From Bordetella genomosp. 11 (GTDB lineage: Bacteria > Pseudomonadota > Gammaproteobacteria > Burkholderiales > Burkholderiaceae_B), in contig NZ_NEVS01000004.1 of the NCBI RefSeq assembly GCF_002261215.1, positions 4,650,001 through 4,714,000 of the forward strand: a stretch of DNA of 64,000 nt. The letters run 5' to 3'. Below the pieces are notes generated by a model. It saw only the letters and a program-made list of their open reading frames with translations. It did not search any database and was not told where the DNA came from. The translations under genes and the position numbers were made by a program. Position 1 is the stretch's first letter. Every line of letters starts with the position of its first letter. Below are positions 17,577 through 24,302 of this stretch, in pieces.

Positions 17577-17689
17577 TGCATGCTCCTGCGCGCAATCGAG
17601 GTTGCAGTTCCGATCGCGCTGATGGGATGAACCCGGATAATTCGGAAGTCCATTGATAAGACATGGCGGTATGAGCCGCACATAAACGC

Positions 17690-18271
17690 TCAGGTCGGCG
17701 GCGTTCCCATGGGCGGCTTTCTGCTGTAGAAGAACCTCAGGTTGGCTTTAACGCCTTTCGCGGGCGAGGGAAGCGCTGAATTCTCCGACACAGCCACTCG
17801 GGAAGGGTCCCCGAAGTACCACCTGGCCCCGGCGTAGCCGTAGACCGCCACGACAAAACCGGGAAGCGCCTTGCTGGTCCGGGGATCCAGCCACGCTATG
17901 ACCACAGGCAAACCTTGCTTGATCATCGCACGCGCCATCCCGTACGTTTGCGCGGCCGGATCGTTGGTGATCGCAGGGTTATCGGCGAAAACATTGTTCA
18001 ATGCAGTGTCGGGGTTGCCTGATACGTTCTGGCCGTTGCAGATCCGGTTTGCCAGGAAGCTCTGTGTCCAGCTCTTGTTCTGGCGGCTCTCCAAGGGACC
18101 GGTGCCGAAGAAGTTGCCTATCATCACCGCCGTGGCGATCCAGCCCCAGTTGTTGTTCTTGCCGCACCTCTGAAAATACTTCGGAAAATTCGCGAGGACG
18201 GTCTTTCCGGTTTTGGTGTCATCGTCGTCTGTATCCGAATCTGAATCCGGAGCTTGATCCTGATCTGTCAT
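17690..18271 (-). CDS. Papain-like protein with substituted catalytic residues (copy 1)
   Basis: Unnamed protein of 193 residues, paralogue of the gene 113 bases downstream. It has the same architecture: an Asp-rich N-terminus (10 Asp in residues 1-18), then NWGWIATAVMIGNFF, where G43 sits at the catalytic Cys position of papain-like peptidases, then VVIAWLDPRTSKALPGFVVAVYGYAG split by a loop, where G138 sits at the His position. D155-P156 keeps the Asp-Pro of the third site. A conserved ICNGQ-VSGNPD-LN-VF block is shared by the two copies. C36 and C78 are the only cysteines and neither is in the nucleophile position. No signal peptide is visible, so it is probably cytoplasmic. ATG 18271 is preceded by CAGGGATG. 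Confidence 0.7.
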   Translation of the reverse strand: MTDQDQAPDSDSDTDDDDTKTGKTVLANFPKYFQRCGKNNNWGWIATAVMIGNFFGTGPLESRQNKSWTQSFLANRICNGQNVSGNPDTALNNVFADNPAITNDPAAQTYGMARAMIKQGLPVVIAWLDPRTSKALPGFVVAVYGYAGARWYFGDPSRVAVSENSALPSPAKGVKANLRFFYSRKPPMGTPPT

Positions 18272-18348
18272 GGCACATCCCTGTGCGCGATCGGCGCTTT
18301 ACCGCTTTGTTGCGAAGGCCGGAACGAACCGGCGTATCCGGCGATTCA

Positions 18349-18855
18349 TTAGTTGACTGTCAGGAACGGGTCCCACATGAACGGTATGCTTACCTGGGTC
18401 AGGCCGTTTCTCACCATCTTGCATTTGATTCGATATGTCGCATTGCCCGTGACGCACGCTTGGCCGACGAATATCTTGCCGTCGGTATCCACCTGTACAG
18501 GCATACCCGCACTGGTGAAGACATCGCCGCTAAGAGGCTCGAAACCTTCAATGATCACCGTGTTTTGCGAATTCGGATCGACGGTCTCGATGTAGAACCC
18601 GATGAAATCTCCGTTCATCGCAAAAGTGTGCAGTTCAAGATTCCCTTCGGCGGTGCTGCCGTTCGACGCCCGGTTATCCATCATGAAGACGCCGTTGCCG
18701 ACGACGCCGTTGTTGGTGGGTGCCGTCGAGCCCACATACTCGGTATCCACGAGAATGCGAACGACGGTTTGAGGGTTGTCGATGCCGTACTGTGCCTCGC
18801 CCGTCACCAGCGCGGGATTCGGGGTCGATGATGTGGAAGGCTTTGTGGTGTCCAT
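18349..18855 (-). CDS. AidA/PixA-like inclusion body family protein
   Basis: Soluble protein of 168 residues. VVRILVDTEYV (residues 32-41) and the C-terminal FMWDPFLTV (159-167) match the two ends of AidA/PixA family proteins, which start with an ILVVIDTEYV-type strand and end in a YWDPTITV-type strand. The central VFMMDNRAS, ETVDPNSQNTVIIEGF and KMVRNGL segments fit the beta-sandwich of the family. AidA is a quorum-regulated protein in Ralstonia and Burkholderia, and PixA forms cytoplasmic inclusions in Xenorhabdus; the molecular function is unknown. The residues 1-28 extension is low-complexity (Ser/Thr/Pro). It is 77 bases upstream of the papain-like pair and downstream of a shorter paralogue. 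The assignment is from recognised motifs, without a search. Confidence 0.72.
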   Translation of the reverse strand: MDTTKPSTSSTPNPALVTGEAQYGIDNPQTVVRILVDTEYVGSTAPTNNGVVGNGVFMMDNRASNGSTAEGNLELHTFAMNGDFIGFYIETVDPNSQNTVIIEGFEPLSGDVFTSAGMPVQVDTDGKIFVGQACVTGNATYRIKCKMVRNGLTQVSIPFMWDPFLTVN

Positions 18856-18976
18856 GAGTCAACTCCGGTGCGGTAGTAAGCGGAAAAAGTTGCCGACGCC
18901 GTTTCACGGCGCGGCGCTTGACTGAAGATGTTGCCGGCCTGCTTCGGCCAACGGCCTGTGGCCTGACCCGCCCGTT

Positions 18977-19402
18977 TCAGGACGCGGCAAGACTGGGCTT
19001 CACGCTCAAAGTCGCTTCGTCGCCGTCTTCGAGCGACGCATAGATATCGATGTTGTACGCCGTCGCGCCGCAAGCGGCTTCGACCGTTCCCGTAAAGGCG
19101 GCGTCCCCCATGTCGGGGGACATCCTGGGACCGCCGCTGAATCCCCATGCAGGGATTTCGCCGATGGTCTGGATCACAAAGCTGGACTTGGAGTTGGGAT
19201 TCAGGGGCTCCACCCTCCAGCAGATCTTTTCGTTTTTCCTGGCTATCGTATTCAAGGTCGCGCTGCCTTGCGGCGAACTGCCCAGGGACACGCGGTTATC
19301 CACGATGTATACCCCGGACGCGGTGCCGTCCTGGACATTGTTATCGTCGACCAGGATCCGGATCTGGATATCGCAGTCGGTGGTGAGTGGGTTGGCGGCC
19401 AT
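18977..19402 (-). CDS. AidA/PixA-like protein, shorter divergent paralogue
   Basis: Soluble protein of 141 residues and first gene of the minus-strand cassette. IQIRILVDDNNV, GVYIVDNRVSLGS and EPLNPNSKSSFVIQTI align with the next gene (RILVDTEYV, GVFMMDNRASNGS, ETVDPNSQNTVIIEGF), so the two are paralogues of the AidA/PixA type. It lacks the C-terminal WDP-type strand and ends in TLSVKPSLAAS. Three cysteines are present (C10, C61, C111). ATG 19402 follows GGGAGAA, a strong ribosome site. A GCACC/GGTGC inverted repeat with a 6-base loop lies in its leader at 19425-19440. The role is unknown. Confidence 0.65.
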   Translation of the reverse strand: MAANPLTTDCDIQIRILVDDNNVQDGTASGVYIVDNRVSLGSSPQGSATLNTIARKNEKICWRVEPLNPNSKSSFVIQTIGEIPAWGFSGGPRMSPDMGDAAFTGTVEAACGATAYNIDIYASLEDGDEATLSVKPSLAAS

Positions 19403-19613
19403 GGCGATTCTCCCAATTGGCGCAGCACCGTTCCAGGTGCGGGTTATTTCGCTGCTGTGCAGGATGTCGCCACACTATCAAAGCTGTCGTGGGCTGAACC
19501 GCACGGGCGCCATAACCTTTTGTATCGGCGTGCTGCCGCGGCGCGCGGCACAGCGGTTGCTGCCCCTGTCATCCGCTCGCGACTACCGCGGCCTCACCAA
19601 GGAACACTCAGCC

Positions 19614-19952
19614 ATGAAACCCATCCCCCCCGAGGCGCAGCTTTGCATCGACGAATGCCTGCGCTGCTACCAGACCTGCACCGCAATGGCCATGAACCAC
19701 TGCCTGGAAGAAGGCGGCCCGCACGTGGAGCCCGGCCACTTCCGCCTGATGATGGCCTGCGCGGAAATGTGCCGCACCGCGGCGCACTTCATGCTGATCG
19801 GCGTGCCGCATCATCGGCACACCTGCGCCGACTGCGCGTCCATTTGCCGCCAATGCGCGGACAGCTGCGATGCGCTGGACGGCATGGACGACTGCGCCAC
19901 GATGTGCCGGCGCTGCGCCGACGCCTGCGAGCGAATGGCCGGCCCCGCCTAG
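19614..19952 (+). CDS. Four-helix-bundle cysteine-rich copper-binding protein
   Basis: Protein of 112 residues with 16 cysteines spaced as CxxxC and CxxC along predicted helices (C11, C15, C18, C22, C30, C49, C53, C71, C74, C78, C81, C85, C94, C98, C101, C105), plus a HHRH cluster. This is the pattern of the copper storage protein (Csp)/DUF326 family, in which Cys thiolates line a four-helix bundle and hold many Cu(I) ions. There is no signal peptide, so it resembles the cytosolic Csp3 type. ATG 19614 follows AAGGAAC. It is divergent from the AidA-like cassette and stands alone. Confidence 0.88.
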   Translation: MKPIPPEAQLCIDECLRCYQTCTAMAMNHCLEEGGPHVEPGHFRLMMACAEMCRTAAHFMLIGVPHHRHTCADCASICRQCADSCDALDGMDDCATMCRRCADACERMAGPA

Positions 19953-20184
19953 GAGATGCGCGTCATAGACCGCCGCTGCCGCCGTTGCCGGTCGCCGTCA
20001 GCATCGACAGGCGCCGGCCTGCGGCGGGCAACACCATCGCGAAGGGGGGTATCTACCGTACAATTTGATGGAAATTTCACGCTGGCCCGCCGACACTGCG
20101 GCGCTGCACTTTACTCTCGCCAAATCGATATGCGCTTGAACGCCCGCCGCGCCTCTTATGGCGCCTCGTCATGAGCGCCCACTG

Positions 20185-21441
20185 ATGGATTCCCCTCCCG
20201 TTTTCGATTCATCCGCTTGCGCGCGCGCGCTGCGCGAGTTCATCGAGCTGGGCCAGGCCGGCCGTATCCCCTGCGTCATGCTGCGGCCGCGCGACACTGC
20301 CGGCGACGGGATATTCCAGGGCGACTTCGACTTTCTCATCGATGAAGCCCGTTTCGACGAAATATTGCGTGCGGTGTTTTCGCTATGCCAGGCAGCCGGC
20401 GTCAGCTTCGTCCTGCGCCAGTCGGCGCCTTTCAAGCGCCAGGTCGAGCTGCTGGACGACAGCGGCCGCCGCGTAACGATAGAAATGTGGCCGCACGCGG
20501 AATTGCGCACGCGCGGCGAACGCGGCCGCCTCAGCCGCGCCGGTGTCGCCTATACCGCCTACGAGCGATTGGACGCCCGGGGACGCGAGGAATTGCTGGC
20601 GGCGTTATTCCTGCTGCACCTCCACCACAAGGGCAAGGACTTGCGTGACGCCCTGGTAAGAGACAGGCTGGCCTACTTCGCCGACCGCGTCGGCGCCGTA
20701 CCGGGGCTGCGCGATGCCATGAACGGTTTGTTGGCGGGCACCATGGAAATGGATGCCGCGCACCAGGCGGCCACGGCCTTCCTGCGTGCCCGCGGCATAC
20801 CGATTACGTCGCCCACCGCCATCGCGCTCAAGCGCCTGGCGTGGCGCGCGCGCCGCGTGCTGCACTGGCCCGCCGGCGACACCACCGCCGTGATCGGTCC
20901 GGACGGCAGCGGCAAAACCGCATTGATGGACGGCATCGAATCCAGCCCCCTGGGCAAGCGATTCCGCTTCAGGCGCTTCAAGCGCCTTTTCCGCAAACCG
21001 CTGTTCTACTGGGGCAGCGAACCGCGCAACGTGCGCGACGAAAAACGGCTTTGGCTGATATTGCCCGTCGCGTGGGCGGCTTTTTCGCTCATGCAGCTCT
21101 TCACGGGCTGGCGCCGCCCGCTCATCCTCGATCGCTACTTCTACGACTATTTCGTACGCAACGTCCGCCTGAACAGCCAGGGCGATTTCCGCCGTATCGC
21201 GGCCTACGACCTGTGCACCGCGCTGGCGCCGCGCCCGCGGCGCCTGATCGTCGCATCCTGCACCCCGGCCATCATCCACCAGCGCAAGCAGGAGATGTCG
21301 CAGGAGGCCATCGCGGCGCTGTACGAGATGTACCTGGACCAGGTGCGGCGCAGCCGCGTCCCATCGACCTTGTTCTGCTATACGGGCGCCCGACCCGAGC
21401 TATCAGGCCGTCAGGTGCTGCATTTCCTTGGGAACCCATAG
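20185..21441 (+). CDS. Nucleotidyltransferase-like / P-loop kinase fusion protein
   Basis: Protein of 418 residues with two parts. The N-terminal half (about 1-200) looks like a minimal nucleotidyltransferase fold, with GDFDFLIDEARFDEIL supplying the paired acidic residues and a later VTIEMWPHAELR strand. The C-terminal half is a P-loop NTPase with IGPDGSGKT (residues 237-245), and PLILDRYFYDYFV resembles the LID/DRY-type region of thymidylate-kinase-like enzymes. The GPDGSGK form of the P-loop is common in polysaccharide-locus kinases of this type, so a glycan or LPS kinase role is a guess. ATG 20185 is chosen; ATG 20158 would add nine residues. Its last 39 bases overlap the convergent YrbL-like gene. 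Confidence 0.68.
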   Translation: MDSPPVFDSSACARALREFIELGQAGRIPCVMLRPRDTAGDGIFQGDFDFLIDEARFDEILRAVFSLCQAAGVSFVLRQSAPFKRQVELLDDSGRRVTIEMWPHAELRTRGERGRLSRAGVAYTAYERLDARGREELLAALFLLHLHHKGKDLRDALVRDRLAYFADRVGAVPGLRDAMNGLLAGTMEMDAAHQAATAFLRARGIPITSPTAIALKRLAWRARRVLHWPAGDTTAVIGPDGSGKTALMDGIESSPLGKRFRFRRFKRLFRKPLFYWGSEPRNVRDEKRLWLILPVAWAAFSLMQLFTGWRRPLILDRYFYDYFVRNVRLNSQGDFRRIAAYDLCTALAPRPRRLIVASCTPAIIHQRKQEMSQEAIAALYEMYLDQVRRSRVPSTLFCYTGARPELSGRQVLHFLGNP

Positions 21442-22074
21442 CCGGCTTGAACGATCGCGCAGCAAGCCCAGCGTTCTGTCGCGGAAAGCCTGTGCCTTTT
21501 GCCTGGCCGTCCAGTGCTCCAGCGGCGTGAACGTGCACCGGGCCCAGTACTTGAAGTCGAAGTGCCGCGTGCCCAGCCCATCGACGAAAACCAGATGCGC
21601 GCGCGCGGGGGCGCCCGCTTCCCGCACCAGGAAGTTATCGACGCCATAGTCGGCCAGGATCACGCCTGCGCGCGCCAGCCAGTCGGCGGCTTCGTAGATC
21701 AGCCCAACCGCTTCCAGTTCAGTGATCATGCCGCTGCGCAAGGCCCGCGACAAGGTCGGACAGGGCGTGCCATCCGGCCGTTGGACCAGGTCGACCACCA
21801 GGCCCCGGCCACGATCCGTCTGGACCCAGCCATGCACGCGCGGGATATGAGGCCCCGCCACACCCAGGCGTTCCAGGTGCGTGCTGTAGTGCAGGTCGAT
21901 GTCGTTCTGTGCCCGCTCGTGCTCCGGCTTGGAAACCTTGACGCCCAGCGCGCGATTCAAAGGATGCCGCCAGACTTCACGATCATGGCCGGCGCCGATC
22001 TTTTCGGTGAGAACGAGGACGACATCCTGCAAGGAGGGCGCGTCTGCCAGACACCCCGAAGGAAGTGTGCTCAT
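21403..22074 (-). CDS. YrbL-like (PhoP regulatory network) kinase-fold protein
   Basis: Protein of 223 residues resembling YrbL. A glycine loop IGAGHDREVWRHP (26-38) and VKVSK (45-49) form a kinase-like nucleotide site. The RVHGWVQTDRGRGLVVDLVQ strand pair, the LADYGVDNFLV catalytic-loop-like motif and HLVFVDGLG, which carries the metal-binding Asp, follow the protein-kinase or RIO-like order. In enteric bacteria yrbL belongs to the PhoP regulon, but its reaction is not established. The stop lies inside the convergent P-loop gene. The upstream region is AT-rich with a plausible promoter (22101-22130). Confidence 0.78.
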   Translation of the reverse strand: MSTLPSGCLADAPSLQDVVLVLTEKIGAGHDREVWRHPLNRALGVKVSKPEHERAQNDIDLHYSTHLERLGVAGPHIPRVHGWVQTDRGRGLVVDLVQRPDGTPCPTLSRALRSGMITELEAVGLIYEAADWLARAGVILADYGVDNFLVREAGAPARAHLVFVDGLGTRHFDFKYWARCTFTPLEHWTARQKAQAFRDRTLGLLRDRSSRLWVPKEMQHLTA

Positions 22075-22100
22075 GTAATTTTCGTCAAATTGATCTGATA

Positions 22101-22130
22101 ATTTTGACGGCGTTCGGCGTTATATGACAA
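22101..22130 (-). promoter_or_regulatory. Candidate sigma-70 promoter for the yrbL-like gene
   Basis: On the minus strand TTGTCA (22130-22125, five of six to the -35 consensus) is followed after 18 bases by CAAAAT (22106-22101, four of six to the -10 consensus). It ends 27 bases before the ATG at 22074, in an AT-rich stretch. The assignment is by eye only. Confidence 0.35.
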
Positions 22131-22284
22131 TAGTCTTTCAGTATGCCGTCGCAGCATGGCAACGGCAAGAGACTAAAACCCATACAGATCAAAGACTTAC
22201 CTGAAAAAGCACTTTCGGCGTCTCAGGTTCGACGAAATTTCGACGGGCAGCCTGATATGGGGACGCTTCGCGTCGGCGGGGACC

Positions 22285-23010
22285 TCAAGCCTTCAGATCG
22301 ATCTCGAGCCGGATCGCGTCGCCGCGATAGATCACCTCCGCGTAATAGATGACCTCGCCCGCCGCGTCGTGGAAGATGCGAGCCACATGCGCCACCGGAG
22401 CATCCTTGGCGATGTGCAACAGCGACGCGGTCTCGGCGTCCGCCGTGCCGATGGTCAAGGTCTGGTGCGCACGCGCGATTTGCACGCCCGGCAGCTCCAA
22501 CATGACCGGTATCACTGCACGCGAGCGGAATTTCTCCGGCGCCAGGGTGAAAACCGATTGCGCCACATACAGGGCGATCACGCAGTACGCACGGCCATCG
22601 TTCATGTGCAGACGGCGCATGTAGGCGTAGCCCTCTTCCCGGCCACCGCCCACCGGCAGGGGACGTGGGGTTTCATCGATGGCCAGGATCACCGGCGCCA
22701 GGCTGCGGTAGGTATCCCCCAATTCACGCAAAGAGCTTTCCAGCGGCGCGGTCCGGATGGGTCGTACGGTCTCGGCCACAAATGTCCCCTGGCCACGATG
22801 GCTGGCCAGCAACCCTTCGGCGACCAGCAGTTGCACGGCCTGCCGGGCAGTAAGCCGGGCCACATCGAAAGTCTCCGCCAACTGCTGTAGCGAAGGTAAG
22901 GCGTGCCCCGCGGGCCACTCGCCTTTTTCGATGCGGCGGCGCAATTGGTCCGCGACGGCAACATAGCGTGGAATCGGGCCGGCCGGGAGGGTTTGACGGT
23001 GTACAGACAT
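22285..23010 (-). CDS. GntR family regulator with UTRA effector domain
   Basis: Transcriptional regulator of 241 residues. The winged helix domain (about 12-80) contains the family core LPSLQQLAETFDVARLTARQA and the wing VAEGLLASHRGQGTFVA. The UTRA ligand domain (about 95-236) includes YAYMRRLHMNDGRAYCVIALYV and a final EVIYYAEVIYRGDAIRLEID. UTRA members bind small carboxylate or sugar-type effectors. It is divergent from the dehydratase / dehydrogenase / Bug gene set and is the natural candidate regulator of that set and of itself. The ATG at 23010-23008 overlaps a near-palindrome that may be its operator. Confidence 0.9.
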   Translation of the reverse strand: MSVHRQTLPAGPIPRYVAVADQLRRRIEKGEWPAGHALPSLQQLAETFDVARLTARQAVQLLVAEGLLASHRGQGTFVAETVRPIRTAPLESSLRELGDTYRSLAPVILAIDETPRPLPVGGGREEGYAYMRRLHMNDGRAYCVIALYVAQSVFTLAPEKFRSRAVIPVMLELPGVQIARAHQTLTIGTADAETASLLHIAKDAPVAHVARIFHDAAGEVIYYAEVIYRGDAIRLEIDLKA

Positions 23011-23032
23011 ATATAAGTCTAGTATTATGTAC
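23001..23032. promoter_or_regulatory. Candidate GntR operator in the divergent promoter region
   Basis: AGACATATATAAGTCT at 23005-23020 is a near-perfect palindrome (14 of 16 positions), nested in a wider region flanked by GTACA (23001-23005) and TGTAC (23028-23032). It overlaps the gntR start codon and lies about 130 bases before the dehydratase start, in AT-rich DNA, as expected for an autoregulatory operator. Confidence 0.45.
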
Positions 23033-23149
23033 TTTTAGATTTAATGGCAATGATTTTGCGCCATTTTTCTTCGGTCGATGTCTGCCGGCACGGATTGTTT
23101 CAATCGCCCGCCCATCGACCGCGCTTCATCCAGGATCAATCCGCCGCAC

Positions 23150-24298
23150 ATGATTCAAGACCGTCCCTTCCAAGTCGCCAAGCTGGAAACCTTCGTTCTG
23201 CGCGCGCCCGCGGAGCCTCCGGTGCGTACCTCTTTCGGCATCATGCACGATCGCCCCGCGGTCCTGGTGCGCGTCACCGATACGGAAGGACATCATGGCT
23301 GGGGCGAAGTATGGTGCAATTTCCCGGCCGTCGGCGCCGAACACCGCGCGCGTCTGGTCGACACCTGCATACGCCCCCTGCTGTGCGGCCGTACTTGGTC
23401 GACGCCGCTCGAATGCTTCCAGTCGCTGAGCGACAGCGTGCGCATTTTAGCGATCCAGTCCGGCGAACCGGGCCCGCTCGCTCATGCCATCGCGGGCGTC
23501 GACACGGCGATCTGGGACATGGCGGCGCGCCGCGCGGGGCTACCCTTATGGAAGCTGCTCGATCCGCAGGGCGGCGCGACGATTTCGGTGTACACCTCCG
23601 GCATCAATCCGGAACATCCGGAGCGGGTCGCCGAGGCCAAGGCGCGTGAAGGCTATACCGCGTTCAAATTGAAGGTGGGTTTTGGCGATCGGCGCGATGA
23701 AGACAATGTTCGCGCACTGCGCGATGCCATGGGGCCGGATGCCACCCTGATGGTCGACGCCAACCAGGCATGGACGCAGCCGCAAGCCGAAACGATGGCG
23801 CAAAAGCTGGCCGCCTATCGCCTGGAATGGCTGGAAGAACCCCTGCCCGCGGATACGCCTTGGGACACCTGGCGTGCCTTGACCGATAAGGCGCCCCTGC
23901 GCATCGCCGCCGGCGAGAACCTGCGCGGCGCCGATGCATTCGATGCGGGCATAAAGCAAGGGGGATTGGCGGTCATCCAGCCGGACCTCGGCAAATGGGG
24001 AGGCTTCAGCGCCTGCCTGCCCGTGGCCCGCGCCGTCCTGGAACAGGATCGCTGGTTCTGCCCGCATTGGCTGGGCGGAGGCATCGGCTTGACCGCCTCC
24101 ATGCATCTGAAGGCCGCGGTCGGCGGGCCGGGCTATGTGGAAGTGGACTCCAACACCAACCCGTTGCGCGATCTGCTGATGCCGGAAGGACATGGCGTGA
24201 AGAACGGCAAGGTGACATTGCCGGACACCCCCGGACTGGGAGTCGCGCCGCCGCTGGATCGGCTGGCGCCCTACGTCGTCGCGGCGTACGGGGCCTGA
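23150..24298 (+). CDS. Mandelate racemase/muconate lactonizing enzyme family protein
   Basis: Enolase-superfamily enzyme of 382 residues, probably a sugar-acid or hydroxy-acid dehydratase or racemase. The capping domain (1-125) precedes a TIM barrel carrying the catalytic set: K173-x-K175 (FKLKVGFG), metal ligands D203 (VDANQAW), E229 (WLEEPLP) and E256 (AGENL), then D279 and K282 (QPDLGKWGG), and an HWLGGGIG loop. The K-x-K motif allows proton abstraction from an alpha-carbon; the substrate cannot be fixed. ATG 23150 is chosen over ATG 23078, which would add 24 unconserved residues. It is four bases from the dehydrogenase gene, so the two are co-transcribed and presumably successive steps. 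Confidence 0.87.
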   Translation: MIQDRPFQVAKLETFVLRAPAEPPVRTSFGIMHDRPAVLVRVTDTEGHHGWGEVWCNFPAVGAEHRARLVDTCIRPLLCGRTWSTPLECFQSLSDSVRILAIQSGEPGPLAHAIAGVDTAIWDMAARRAGLPLWKLLDPQGGATISVYTSGINPEHPERVAEAKAREGYTAFKLKVGFGDRRDEDNVRALRDAMGPDATLMVDANQAWTQPQAETMAQKLAAYRLEWLEEPLPADTPWDTWRALTDKAPLRIAAGENLRGADAFDAGIKQGGLAVIQPDLGKWGGFSACLPVARAVLEQDRWFCPHWLGGGIGLTASMHLKAAVGGPGYVEVDSNTNPLRDLLMPEGHGVKNGKVTLPDTPGLGVAPPLDRLAPYVVAAYGA

Positions 24299-24302
24299 CA
24301 CC

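Noticed and set aside
19403..19613. Quorum-sensing lux box for the AidA-like cassette
   Set aside because: I looked because AidA is quorum-regulated elsewhere, but found only a short GCACC/GGTGC repeat, not a lux-box-like palindrome.
22143..22352. 69-codon plus-strand frame between the yrbL-like gene and gntR
   Set aside because: Runs into the gntR 3' end, has no ribosome site and its second half is Arg/Ser-rich antisense sequence. I considered an integrase-like start but found no support.
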